This document shows, in pieces, positions 1-8,380 of a DNA stretch of 64,000 nucleotides. This DNA comes from Leucobacter chromiisoli (GTDB taxonomy: Bacteria > Actinomycetota > Actinomycetes > Actinomycetales > Microbacteriaceae), in assembly GCF_016522505.1 (NCBI RefSeq), contig NZ_JAEHOH010000008.1, positions 25,188 through 89,187 of the forward strand, in the 5' to 3' direction. The notes below the pieces were generated by a model. It did not search any database. It worked only from the letters and a program-made list of their open reading frames with translations, and was not told the DNA's origin. Position 1 is the stretch's first letter. Every line of letters starts with the position of its first letter. Made by a program: the position numbers and the translations under genes.

Positions 1-624
1 GTAGGCCTTCGAGAGTTCGGTGATGCGGTTGTCGCCGCCCGCGAGGAACGCCGCGAGCTTCTCGCGGAGCTCGTCCTTCGTGACCTCCGGATGCAGGCCG
101 AAGAAGGTGTACGGGAACCGACCGCCGTGGTTGTTCATCTGCGGCGGGAAGTAGTAGGCCTCGGGCTTGCCCGGCTTGCCGACGAGCGCGGCGTGCTCGT
201 CGCGGTGATGGATGTGGAAGGGCAGCGGGAACTCGTTGTCGAAGAACTTCGAATACATCGGCCACAGCCCGTGGCTGTCCCAGAGACCGCCGATGGCATC
301 ACCCTTCGCGTGCGCGATGAACTCGTCCAGGGGGATCACGCCCCCCTCGGGATCGAGCACGAGGCTGAGCCCCTCGAAGGGATCGGTGAGCGGACCGTTG
401 TCGGCGCGCACCGCACTCGCGAGCCAGCGCTCGTCGATGCCGCCGCGCTCCTTGCCGAGCGGGAAGTAGTCGTCCTGGTGCAGGCGGATCCTGCGGCCCG
501 GCGTGCAGAACGCGCGCGGCACCCAGGCCGGCGCGAGGCGGAGGATGCCGCCCGCCTCGTTCATCGCCCGCTCGATCGCGGCCTCGGACCCGGTGACTCC
601 TGCGTAGGGGCCGGCTTGTGCCAT
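1..624 (-). CDS. Phosphomannose isomerase-like cupin protein (C-terminus beyond the window)
   Basis: The gene starts at the ATG ending at 624 and stays open for 208 codons to the window edge. The protein resembles type I mannose-6-phosphate isomerase: a His-x-His pair (FHIHHRDEHAALVGKPGKPE, around residues 148-167) is followed by Lys-Pro-Glu and a Tyr-Tyr, like the metal-binding cupin core that interconverts mannose-6-P and fructose-6-P. It lacks the exact family signature, so it may act on another sugar phosphate. It lies downstream of, and in the same direction as, a glycosyltransferase and a LacI regulator, but a 208-bp gap with its own large inverted repeat suggests separate control. Fold class is fairly sure; substrate is not. 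Confidence 0.6.
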   Translation of the reverse strand, partial: MAQAGPYAGVTGSEAAIERAMNEAGGILRLAPAWVPRAFCTPGRRIRLHQDDYFPLGKERGGIDERWLASAVRADNGPLTDPFEGLSLVLDPEGGVIPLDEFIAHAKGDAIGGLWDSHGLWPMYSKFFDNEFPLPFHIHHRDEHAALVGKPGKPEAYYFPPQMNNHGGRFPYTFFGLHPEVTKDELREKLAAFLAGGDNRITELSKAY

Positions 625-672
625 CTTCCACTCCTTCGTGTCTCTGCGCCGCGCTCGTTCTGCAGCTTCATC

Positions 673-712
673 GTTAGGTTCATTGAACCATTAATGTTTC
701 AATGAACCTAAC
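673..712. promoter_or_regulatory. Operator-like perfect inverted repeat upstream of the isomerase-like gene
   Basis: Arms GTTAGGTTCATTGAA (673-687) and its exact reverse complement (698-712) flank a 10-bp AT-rich spacer, 49 bp before the start of the leftward gene. The block is AT-rich in a GC-rich setting. There is no T-tract, so a regulator binding site is more likely than a terminator. The regulator is unknown. Confidence 0.6.
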
Positions 713-832
713 AGAGGCGCATGCCGAGCGCAAGAGGGCGATCCGCACCCGGGGCCGGGGGCGATGCGCCCTCTCCCGCGGGCTCGCGACGGGGGCCGGC
801 AGTTCGCGGCGGGGACCGGCGGGGGCCGCGGC

Positions 833-2065
833 TCAGCCGGCGAGCAGCTCCCGGTACGCCTCGAGCAGCTGCGCCGCGGAGGCGGCCCAGTCTCGGTTCA
901 GCGCGTGCCGCCTCGCGGCAGCGCCCATGCGGCTCGCCAGCTCCTCGTCGCCGAGCAGGTGCGCGATCGCCGCGGCCCACACCTCGGGGTCGTCGCCGTC
1001 GATCAGCACGCCCGTCTCGCCGTCGATCACGGCCTCGCGCAGCCCGCCGGCCGCGCGGGCGACGACGGGCACCCCCGACGCGGAGGCCTCGAGCGCGACG
1101 AGGCCGAAGGTCTCGGAATGGGACGGCATGAGCACGATCGCGGCGCGGCGCAGCCGCTCGGCGAGCTCGGCTCGACGCAGCGCCCCGTCGAAGGCGACGG
1201 TCGAGAGCATGCCGGCCTCCGCGATCGCGGTGTGCAGCTCGCGCACGTAGTCGTCGCCGTCCGGCGGCGGCGCCCCGATCACCCGCAGCGCGGGGCGTCG
1301 GCCGGGCGGGATGGCGGCGACCGCGGCGACGGCGAGATCGAACCCCTTGAGCGGGTGCAGTCGGCCGGCAACGAGCACCTCCGGGCTGCCGCCGTGCTCG
1401 ATCCAGGCGCGGCGCTCCGCGCACTCTCCCGGCTCGCAGGGCCGGAAGAGGGCCGTGTCGACGCCGAGCGGCACCACGCGCACGCGCTCGGGATCGGCCC
1501 CGAGCCGCTCCAGCATCGTGTCCCGCTCGGCGAGACTGACGGCGACCAGCAGATCGGCCTCCGCCGCGAGGCGCCGCTCCCCCGAGATCCTCCCGGGCGA
1601 CTCGGGGCGCTCCCCCTCGGTCAGCGGGCTTCCCGGCTCGGCCGCGATGCTGTGGAAGCTCTGCACCAGCGGCACGCCCAGCTCGCGCGCGACGGGAAGC
1701 GCGGCGACGCCCGAGAACCAGTGCTCGGCGTGCAGCACGTCGACCGGATCCACCCGCAGGTGCTCCCCGAGCGCGCGCCCGAACGGCTCCATGAGCGACT
1801 CGTGCTCGCCCTTCGAGAGCAGGCGCGCCGGTCCCGCGTCGAGGTGGCGCACCGTGAGCCCCTCCGCGAGTTCCACGGCATCCGGCAGCCCGGGGTCGCT
1901 GCGGCGGGTGATGAGCTCGACGCGGTGCCCCGCCCTGGCCAGCTCGGCCGCCTGGGCGCGGACGACGACGTTCATGCCGCCCGCGTCCTTGGTGCCCGGC
2001 TCGTCGAGCGGCGAGGTGTGCAGCACGACGAAGGCGATGCGAAGGGATCCGGCGCTGGGGGGCAT
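833..2065 (-). CDS. Family 4 glycosyltransferase, MshA-like
   Basis: 410 aa GT-B glycosyltransferase. The N-terminus has the MshA-type stretch HTSPLDEPGTKDAGGMNVVV (residues 16-35) and the C-terminal domain has PSHSETFGLVALEASASGVP with the nucleotide-sugar Glu motif. MshA joins UDP-GlcNAc to inositol-1-phosphate in the first step of mycothiol synthesis, and its length (about 420-480 aa) fits. The pocket residues I recall from Corynebacterium MshA are only partly kept: the Asn of GGMN and a Lys in LLSK are present, but the Tyr of HYW is His (EHW) and a Thr is Ser. It may therefore be an MshA paralogue with another acceptor. It sits 22 bp after the LacI gene, so may share its transcript. Confidence 0.75.
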   Translation of the reverse strand: MPPSAGSLRIAFVVLHTSPLDEPGTKDAGGMNVVVRAQAAELARAGHRVELITRRSDPGLPDAVELAEGLTVRHLDAGPARLLSKGEHESLMEPFGRALGEHLRVDPVDVLHAEHWFSGVAALPVARELGVPLVQSFHSIAAEPGSPLTEGERPESPGRISGERRLAAEADLLVAVSLAERDTMLERLGADPERVRVVPLGVDTALFRPCEPGECAERRAWIEHGGSPEVLVAGRLHPLKGFDLAVAAVAAIPPGRRPALRVIGAPPPDGDDYVRELHTAIAEAGMLSTVAFDGALRRAELAERLRRAAIVLMPSHSETFGLVALEASASGVPVVARAAGGLREAVIDGETGVLIDGDDPEVWAAAIAHLLGDEELASRMGAAARRHALNRDWAASAAQLLEAYRELLAG

Positions 2066-2087
2066 GCACCGAGCGTAGCGGCTCCGC

Positions 2088-3176
2088 TCAGCCCGGCGGC
2101 GCGACGGATCCCTGATCGACGGTCTCGGAGGCGAGGTGATCGACGACCCTCGGCCGGCGGTCCCCGCCCAGGCGGGCGATGAGGATCTCCGCGGCGTGCT
2201 CGCCCAGCCGCTGCACGGGCTGTCGCAGCGTGGTGATGGGCGGGTCGTGCACCGAGGCCCATGGCGAGTCGTCGAAGCCGATGAGCGAGAGGTCCGCCGG
2301 AAGCACCAGTCCGGCGGCGCGCGCCTCGGCGAGCACGCCGATCACCGCGTCGACCTCCGTGGCGATGAACGCGGTGGGCCGGCCCTCGCCCGCCAGCGCG
2401 CGTCTCGCGAACCTCCGCACCCCCTCGATCGTCTGCTCGCCCGTCATGACGAGGGCGGGATCGAGCGGAATGCCGGCGGCTTCGAGCGCTGCGGCGTACC
2501 CCAGGTAGCGCTCGCCGACGCTCGAGATCTCGGAGCTCCCCGCCCACTCCCGCAGGTGGTCGGCGGTGACGGCGCCGCGGCCCTGCCGGGCGGGACCCCA
2601 CGCCAGCGCGACCCGCCGGTGCCCGGCCGCGATCAACCGCTCCGCCGCCGTCCTCGCGGCGTCGCGGTTGTCCATCACGACGGCGTCGGCGTCGAACCCG
2701 TTCAGCGTGCGGTCCACCTGCACGACCGCGGTGCCTCGCTCGTGCGCCCATCGCAGCGCCGCCGCGGGAGCGTGCGCTCCGCCCGCCGGCGCCGCGATGA
2801 TGCCGTCGACCTGCTTTCCGACGAGCAGGCGCACCGCCTCGTCCTCGAGCTCGGGATCCTCGTCGGAGTTGACGAGCAGGGTGCCGTACCCCGCGGCCCG
2901 CGCCGCGTCCGAGATGCCGCGGAAGACCGCGGCGAAGAAGGGGTTGGCGATGTCGGCGAGCACCACGCCGATGGTCATGGTGACGCCGGTGCTCATGCTC
3001 CTGGCCAGCTCGTTCGTCTCGTACCCGAGCTCCGCGGCCGCGACGAGAACGCGCCTTCTCGTGTGCTCGCTCACGGAACCGTAGTTGCCGAGCACGCGGG
3101 CCGCCGAGGAACGGCCGACGCCGGCGCGGCGGGCCACCTCGGAGAGGGTCGGCCGACTCGGATCCGGATTCGTCAC
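2088..3176 (-). CDS. LacI-family transcriptional regulator
   Basis: 362 aa starting at GTG (3174-3176). Residues 10-30 form the LacI helix-turn-helix (LSEVARRAGVGRSSAARVLG) and the hinge helix follows (ELARSMSTG). The rest is a periplasmic-binding-protein-like ligand domain starting IGVVLADIANPFF. The recognition helix has SSAARVL where most family members have TVSRVL. It lies just downstream of the frl-like operon. Two abutting LacI-type palindromes in front of that operon (6876-6908) make it the obvious regulator, with an Amadori-type sugar amine or its phosphate as inferred effector. Confidence 0.9.
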   Translation of the reverse strand: MTNPDPSRPTLSEVARRAGVGRSSAARVLGNYGSVSEHTRRRVLVAAAELGYETNELARSMSTGVTMTIGVVLADIANPFFAAVFRGISDAARAAGYGTLLVNSDEDPELEDEAVRLLVGKQVDGIIAAPAGGAHAPAAALRWAHERGTAVVQVDRTLNGFDADAVVMDNRDAARTAAERLIAAGHRRVALAWGPARQGRGAVTADHLREWAGSSEISSVGERYLGYAAALEAAGIPLDPALVMTGEQTIEGVRRFARRALAGEGRPTAFIATEVDAVIGVLAEARAAGLVLPADLSLIGFDDSPWASVHDPPITTLRQPVQRLGEHAAEILIARLGGDRRPRVVDHLASETVDQGSVAPPG

Positions 3177-3235
3177 GTTTTCACTCTATTGGGCCCGGGG
3201 CCGCGCCGCTGGGCCCGGCCCCCTCGGGCGCTCGC

Positions 3236-4870
3236 TCACGCGGCCACCCCGAGCAGCCCGATCGCGGCGAAGCCGATGGCGCCGATCGCCGCTGCGATGA
3301 GCTGGTAGGGCAGATTCGTGATCCAGTGGCGGTAGAGCGGGACGCGGGTGGCGCTCGCGGTGAGCAGCCCGACGTCCGAGGAGATCGCCGCTGCGATGCC
3401 GAAGGTTCCGGCCGAGAGGAGCGCCGCCACCGTGGCCGGCGTGCTCGCACCGATCTGGGTGGAGAGCTGCACGAGCACGGGCGTGAGCAGGATGTACAGC
3501 GACCAGTTCAACGTCACGAGCATCTCGGTCGCGCCGAAGACGGCGAAGATGATGAGCGGCAGCCACTGCGGCGCGATCACGCCCGAGACGTTGTCGACGA
3601 TGAACTCGGTGAAGCCGAGCATCGAGATGCCGTGCACGAGCACGAACGCCAGCGCCATCAGCAGCACCAGGGAGAAGATGTCCTTCATCCCGTCGACCAC
3701 GGCGTCGACGTAGCCCGCGATGGTCGTGTGGCGCTGGAGCACCAGCAGCACGCCGGTGATCACGATGGCGAGTATGAACCCGAGCTGGATCTGACCCAGG
3801 AGGAGCGTGGCGAGGATCACGACCGCCACCGGTACGAGGAAGTTCAGGAAGTTCGGGAGCTTGCGGCCGTCGGCCGGCGGCTCCGCGGACGCCCGGCTCC
3901 CCTCCGTCGAGGCCCGTGCCGCCCGCTCAGTCCGCTCAGCCTGCTCAGTCCGTTCCGCCCGCTCCGCGGCGACATCCCGTCGCAGCGGCCCGAAGACGGG
4001 GATGATCCGCGCTCCGAGCAGCAGGCCGATGAGCACCGCCGCCATGGAGTAGAAGAGGAAGGGCAGCATCTCGAGGTAGACGCCCATCTCGCTCGCCCCG
4101 TAGCCGGCCGCGACGACGAGCCCCGCGATGAGCGCGGTGGTCGAGCCGATCGGGTTCAGCGTCGTCGCCGGCTCGCCCGTGGAGCGGAGGATCGAGGCCG
4201 TGAAGCTTCTCGGAAGCCCGTAGCGCTGGTTCAGCGGGGACATGCTCACGCCGACGCCGGACGCGGAGAGGTAGCTGTCGTTGCTCAGCAGCATCGACGA
4301 GACGGCGGTCGTCAGCCCCGCGGCGCGGGGGCCGCGGGCCAGCTTCGAGGCCGCACGCGCGAAGGACGCAGCGAGGCCCATCTGCTCGAAGACGCCGATG
4401 AGGCCGCCGATGGCGGTGAGGAGCACGAGCAGCGAGATGTTGTCGACATCGGTCAGCTGACCGTAGAGCGCGTCCATCCAGGCGGTCGCGAAGGATCCCC
4501 GGAAGACCATGAACGTCGCGAGCGCGCCGCTCCAGAGGAACCCCTCGAGCACGCGGTGCGTCGTGAGGATGAAGCCGAAGAGGGTGACGGCGGGCAGCAG
4601 GCTCCACCATCCGTAATCGGCGCCCTCGCCGGAGGGCGCCAGCAGGCTGAGGAGCACGATCGCGGAGAGACCCGAGTATCCCGCGATCGTGCGCATGCGC
4701 GGCGTGAACCCCGAGCCGGCGCCTCCCGCAGGCGCCTCGTGATCCTCCGTGCGACCGGGGGCGGTTTCCGCGCCGGTCGCCTCGGCGGCGGCGGTGGCGG
4801 TCCCGGCGGGTGCGGTGTCCGTAGCGGTGGGCGCGGCGGCCTCCGCGGCGGTGTCGGCGAGTTGCGTCAT
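3236..4870 (-). CDS. NhaC-family Na+/H+ antiporter-like transporter
   Basis: 544 aa polytopic membrane protein. The start (ATG 4868-4870) overlaps the stop of the upstream kinase gene by 4 bp, so translation is probably coupled. A low-complexity Ala/Thr tail of about 50 residues precedes roughly a dozen hydrophobic segments, with a charged central loop (RRDVAAERAERTEQAERTER). Repeats such as SNDSYLSASGVGVSMSPLNQRYG and the late FGIAAAISSDVGLLTASATRVPLYRHW match NhaC antiporters. As the third gene of a frlB/frlD-like operon it more likely imports the pathway substrate, taking the place of the E. coli FrlA permease, than serves general pH control. The transport role is inference. Confidence 0.8.
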   Translation of the reverse strand: MTQLADTAAEAAAPTATDTAPAGTATAAAEATGAETAPGRTEDHEAPAGGAGSGFTPRMRTIAGYSGLSAIVLLSLLAPSGEGADYGWWSLLPAVTLFGFILTTHRVLEGFLWSGALATFMVFRGSFATAWMDALYGQLTDVDNISLLVLLTAIGGLIGVFEQMGLAASFARAASKLARGPRAAGLTTAVSSMLLSNDSYLSASGVGVSMSPLNQRYGLPRSFTASILRSTGEPATTLNPIGSTTALIAGLVVAAGYGASEMGVYLEMLPFLFYSMAAVLIGLLLGARIIPVFGPLRRDVAAERAERTEQAERTERAARASTEGSRASAEPPADGRKLPNFLNFLVPVAVVILATLLLGQIQLGFILAIVITGVLLVLQRHTTIAGYVDAVVDGMKDIFSLVLLMALAFVLVHGISMLGFTEFIVDNVSGVIAPQWLPLIIFAVFGATEMLVTLNWSLYILLTPVLVQLSTQIGASTPATVAALLSAGTFGIAAAISSDVGLLTASATRVPLYRHWITNLPYQLIAAAIGAIGFAAIGLLGVAA

Positions 4871-5799
4871 TGCACGATCTCCTTTGCGTAGCCGAACGCT
4901 CCCTCGGCGGAGCACTGCTCGGCGGCGAACGCCGCGGCTGCGGCGAGCGCTCGGTTGATGGTCTCCGCCTCGGGAATGAGGCCCCTGGCCCAGCCCTGGT
5001 CGAGCAGGGTGAGCGCGAAGGCGGTGATGAAGGCGTCGCCCGCCCCCATGGTGTCGAGCGCCTCGACCCGCACCGCGTCCGCGCGATGCAGCGTCTCGCC
5101 GTCGAAGAGCCCGGAGCCCTCGACCCCGCGCGTCACGAGGCAGAGCGCGGCACCGCGGGCGTGGACGTCCCGCGCGAGCCGCTCCGCCTCGTCCCAGGCG
5201 AGCTCCGCCGCCGACACGATCGCGAGGTCGACGTGCGGGGCGACGGCATCCAGGTACGCGGGATCCCGCTGCTCGGGCTCGTCGGAGAGGTCGAAGGACA
5301 CGAGCGGACAGCGCTCCCGAAGGGCCGGGAGGGATCCCTCGAGTGCGGCGTAGGGGCCCAGGTGCACGAGGTCGAACTCCGCGAGGTAGTCGAGGTCGGC
5401 GGGATCGGGTTCGAACGGGCGGTCGAGCACGACCCCTCCGGCCCAGTCGCCGAAGATGCGATCCCCGTCGACGACGCGCACGTCGCACCAGCCCGTCTCG
5501 CCCTCCCGCACGGCGCAGCGGTCGGTGGCGACGCCGAGATCGGCGAGCGCCGCCCTGATATGCGCTGCCGCGTCGTCGGTGCCGAACACGCCCAGGTAGG
5601 CGGATTCGACGCCCATCCGGCGGGCGAACACCGCGAAGTTGACGCAGTTCCCGCCCGGGTAGAGCACGCCGCGGTCGACGAAGCGGTCGACGACGTTGTC
5701 GCCGAAGCCGACGACGCGGCGACCGGCCGGCCTACCGGCGCGGTCGGCCGACGTACCGGCGCGGGCGGCCGGAACGGCGGCGCGCCCTGCCGAGGGCAT
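4867..5799 (-). CDS. frlD: PfkB-family kinase, fructoselysine 6-kinase-like (FrlD)
   Basis: 310 aa ribokinase-fold kinase. After a short Ala/Arg leader come VVGFGDNVVDRF, GGNCVNFAVFARRMG, DRIFGDWAGGVV, VSFDLSDE and the catalytic signature LDTMGAGDAFITAF. The GDN, GGN-VN and DR-FGD-GV motifs closely follow E. coli FrlD, which phosphorylates fructoselysine at C6. The neighbouring FrlB-like deglycase supports that reading. FraD-type kinases (fructose-asparagine) and other Amadori kinases share these motifs, so the exact substrate is open. It lies between the deglycase and transporter genes; its start (ATG ending 5799) overlaps the deglycase stop, and its own stop overlaps the transporter start. 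Confidence 0.8.
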   Translation of the reverse strand: MPSAGRAAVPAARAGTSADRAGRPAGRRVVGFGDNVVDRFVDRGVLYPGGNCVNFAVFARRMGVESAYLGVFGTDDAAAHIRAALADLGVATDRCAVREGETGWCDVRVVDGDRIFGDWAGGVVLDRPFEPDPADLDYLAEFDLVHLGPYAALEGSLPALRERCPLVSFDLSDEPEQRDPAYLDAVAPHVDLAIVSAAELAWDEAERLARDVHARGAALCLVTRGVEGSGLFDGETLHRADAVRVEALDTMGAGDAFITAFALTLLDQGWARGLIPEAETINRALAAAAAFAAEQCSAEGAFGYAKEIVQ

Positions 5800-6809
5800 C
5801 AGTACTCGACCTTGCGGTAGTAACGGCGAGTGGTGAGATCGTGGTTGCGGGCGGCCTCGAGGTGCTTGCTGAAGCGGATCGTGATCGCGTCGACGACGAT
5901 CGGCGCGACGAGGCCGCGGAACTGCGGGGAGATTCCCTCGAGCGGATAGTCGGCGGTGTCGATCACGGTGGTCTCGTCGTTGTAGGTCTCGGCGAACCTG
6001 CGCACGCGGTCCATGATCGGCCGCGTCTCGTCCTCGCCCACGAAGAGCATCAGACTCGTGTCGCGCTCGATCAGCTCGAGGGACCCGTGGAAGAACTCGG
6101 CGCCGTGCACCCGCGTGGTGTGCAGCCACTGCATCTCCTCGAGGATGCACATCGAGTAGTTGTAGGTGAACCCCCACAGGTTGCCGGCTCCGACGAGGAA
6201 GTGGTACCCGGTCTCGGCGTGCCGCTTCGCGAAGGCCTCCGCGATCGGGTCGGCCTGCCGCTGGACGGCGGTGAGCAGCGGGGTCGGGTCCGAGAGCTCA
6301 TCGGCCAGCCGCTCGTACTCGTCGAACTCCCCCCGGCGGTTCAGCAGGGCCGCCGTGAGCAGCAGCATCTGGATGTCGACCGACTCGCTCGCGGTCTCGT
6401 CGTCGGCCCAGTTCACCAGCACGTGATCGGCCGCGGCGATCGGCGAGTCGGCGTAGCCGGTGAGCGCGATGGTGGTGACGCCGCGCTCACGGCAGTACTC
6501 GAGCGCGGCGACGGTCTCCCGGGTCGTGCCCGACAGGGAGGAGAACACGGCGATCGAGCGCTCCGTGAGTCGCGGATCGCCCGTGACCACCAGCTCCGCC
6601 GCGATCGCGGATCGCACCGGCACGGTCGACAGCCGGGTGATCACGTGCTCATACGGCCACATGGCGGCGTAGGAGCCTCCGGAGCCGATGAGGAAGATCG
6701 AGTCGTAGCCCTGGGCGGTGACCTCGTCGACGATCGCGTCGATCCGGGGGCGCAGCGCAGCCGCCCCGCCGATCACGCGCTGGTAGAGGTCTGCGTCGAA
6801 GCCGAGCAT
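5799..6809 (-). CDS. frlB: SIS-domain sugar-amine phosphate deglycase (FrlB-like)
   Basis: 336 aa with two sugar-isomerase (SIS) folds: IFLIGSGGSYAAMWP near residue 39 and HFLVGAGNLWGFTYN near 214. The C-terminus RRYYRKVEY parallels the RRYYGGLVEY end of E. coli FrlB, and an EFFHGSLELIERDTS segment matches the FrlB/GlmS-type active-site loop. FrlB hydrolyses fructoselysine-6-P to glucose-6-P and lysine; FraB acts on the aspartate adduct. This is the first gene of the operon: a good AAAGGA ribosome site precedes the ATG (6807-6809), and a twin operator lies 67 bp upstream. It should deliver glucose-6-P to glycolysis and release an amino acid. Confidence 0.8.
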   Translation of the reverse strand: MLGFDADLYQRVIGGAAALRPRIDAIVDEVTAQGYDSIFLIGSGGSYAAMWPYEHVITRLSTVPVRSAIAAELVVTGDPRLTERSIAVFSSLSGTTRETVAALEYCRERGVTTIALTGYADSPIAAADHVLVNWADDETASESVDIQMLLLTAALLNRRGEFDEYERLADELSDPTPLLTAVQRQADPIAEAFAKRHAETGYHFLVGAGNLWGFTYNYSMCILEEMQWLHTTRVHGAEFFHGSLELIERDTSLMLFVGEDETRPIMDRVRRFAETYNDETTVIDTADYPLEGISPQFRGLVAPIVVDAITIRFSKHLEAARNHDLTTRRYYRKVEY

Positions 6810-6875
6810 TCTGGTCCTTTCATCGCGCCGTCCGCCCTCGGGCTCGGCAGCGCTGCCTGGAATCGCAATTCAAGT

Positions 6876-6908
6876 TTGGTACCGGTCCCAATTTGGAACC
6901 GGTACCAA
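6876..6908. promoter_or_regulatory. Twin LacI-type operators before the frl-like operon
   Basis: Two 16-bp sites, 6876-6891 and 6893-6908, fit TTGGNACCGGTNCCAA. Each is a palindrome with one mismatched pair around a central CpG, the layout of LacI-family operators. The two together form a 33-bp palindrome. They lie 67-99 bp upstream of the deglycase ATG, and a LacI gene sits at the end of the same cluster. Confidence 0.75.
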
Positions 6909-6909
6909 T

Positions 6910-7078
6910 AGTGTCACGAAGACGTGCTCGCCACAAGCGCGGAGGCAGTGCCCCGAGCGGGGGTGCGGGCGGACGCTGCTGAAAGGCGACGGACCGGGGT
7001 CGGGAGGCGACGGGCCAGGGCCGAGGGGCGGCGCGGGCGCGGGTGGGACGGCGTCGAGAGACGGCGCGGGCGCGGGTC
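6910..7078. other. GC-rich intergenic spacer with short direct repeats
   Basis: Spacer between the divergent frl-like operon and the metal exporter. It is G-rich on the + strand and holds two 16-bp copies of CGGCGCGGGCGCGGGT at 7029-7044 and 7062-7077, 33 bp apart. I see no gene here. Confidence 0.5.
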
Positions 7079-7107
7079 TTGCGCTCGATACCCCCCTCAG
7101 GTATAAG
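7079..7107 (+). promoter_or_regulatory. Promoter with overlapping CsoR-like operator for the metal exporter
   Basis: A -35 TTGCGC (7079-7084) and -10 TATAAG (7102-7107) are separated by 17 bp. The spacer and -10 contain ATACC-7bp-GGTAT (7088-7104), a C-tract palindrome of the kind bound by CsoR/RcnR-family metal-sensing repressors. Binding there would block RNA polymerase, so metal-induced export is inferred. No csoR gene is in the window. Confidence 0.65.
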
Positions 7108-7207
7108 GTGGGTGCAGGAGGATCCCCGACGTGGATCCCGTCCCTCGTCGGCTCCGAGGCCACGAACGGCGGAGACGGACGGGGAAGAGCGAAGTAGAGT
7201 GCGGAGA

Positions 7208-8281
7208 ATGCCCACAGCAGACGATCGACCGGACGAGACGCCCGAGCCCGCCGATTCGGCCTGCGAGACCGACTTCAGCGAGGGCCACCCCGAGGGGCCC
7301 GCGGTGGCCGGGCCTGCGGGCGGCCGCTCGGGATCCGGCGGACAGGGCCACGGAGGCGGGCACTCGCACAGTCACGGCCTCGACGGCGCGGCGACCGCCA
7401 CGGGGAAGCATCGCACGCGCCTGATCCTGGTGCTGTGCATCACCCTCGGGATCTTCCTCGTGCAGGTGGCCGGCGCGCTCGTCTCGAGATCGCTGTCGCT
7501 GCTCGCCGACGCCGGGCACATGCTCACCGACGCCACCGGCGTGGCGATCGCGCTCGTCGCGAGCCTCATCGCGGGTCTGCCCGCGACCTCGAAGCGCACC
7601 TTCGGCTACCTCCGCGTCGAGGTGCTGGCGGCGCTCGCCAACGGGATCGTGCTCGGCGTCATCGCCGTCGTGATCTTCGTCGAGGCGATCCGGCGCTTCG
7701 GCAGCGAGGTCGAGATCCAATCGGTGCCGATGCTCGTCGCGGCGGTGATCGGCGCCATCGCGAACCTCGCGTCGCTGCTGATCCTGCAGTCGGGGCAGAA
7801 GGAGAGCCTGAACGTGCGCGGCGCCTACCTCGAGGTGCTCGGCGACCTGCTCGGCTCGGTGGCGGTCATCGTCGCGGGCGTGATCATCCTGCTCACCGGC
7901 TGGAACGTCGTCGATCAGATCGCGTCGCTCCTCATCGCCGTGCTGATCTTCCCGCGAGCCGTCAGCCTGCTGCGCGACGTCGTGGACGTGCTGCTCGAGG
8001 CGGCGCCGAAGCACATCGACGTCGACGAGGCCCGGGATCACATGCTCGCCGTGCCGGGGGTCGTCGAGATCCACGACGTGCACGCCTGGACCATCACCTC
8101 GGGGGTGCCGGCGTTCTCGGCGCACGTCACCGTCTCGGACGAGGCGTGGGACCGGCTCGGCCACCACGCGATCCTCGACGAGCTGCGCGCCTGCCTGGGC
8201 GAGCACTTCGACACCTCGCACGTGACGCTGCAGCTCGAGCCGGCGCGGCACGCGCGGCACGAGGACGAGCTGCACGCGTAG
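7208..8281 (+). CDS. Cation diffusion facilitator (CDF) metal exporter
   Basis: 357 aa from the ATG at 7208; a GTG at 7199 in the same frame is possible because a ribosome site directly before the ATG is crowded. A His-rich cytoplasmic stretch (GHGGGHSHSHG, about 47-57) precedes six membrane segments and a C-terminal metal-sensing domain. The first binding site is His104-x3-Asp108 (DAGHMLTDATG). At the second, the usual His is Glu (GAYLEVLGDLLGS), a variant I believe is common in actinobacterial CDFs and one that may shift specificity. It would export Zn2+, Co2+ or a similar cation in exchange for protons. The CsoR-like operator upstream supports metal induction. Confidence 0.9.
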   Translation: MPTADDRPDETPEPADSACETDFSEGHPEGPAVAGPAGGRSGSGGQGHGGGHSHSHGLDGAATATGKHRTRLILVLCITLGIFLVQVAGALVSRSLSLLADAGHMLTDATGVAIALVASLIAGLPATSKRTFGYLRVEVLAALANGIVLGVIAVVIFVEAIRRFGSEVEIQSVPMLVAAVIGAIANLASLLILQSGQKESLNVRGAYLEVLGDLLGSVAVIVAGVIILLTGWNVVDQIASLLIAVLIFPRAVSLLRDVVDVLLEAAPKHIDVDEARDHMLAVPGVVEIHDVHAWTITSGVPAFSAHVTVSDEAWDRLGHHAILDELRACLGEHFDTSHVTLQLEPARHARHEDELHA

Positions 8282-8380
8282 AGGGCGCCGGCCGCGACCG
8301 TTGAGACCGCCCGCACCCCGGGACCGACCGCTGTCGTGGTATCGGAACGGCCGGTCTCGGAAGGACGGACCGATCTGCGA

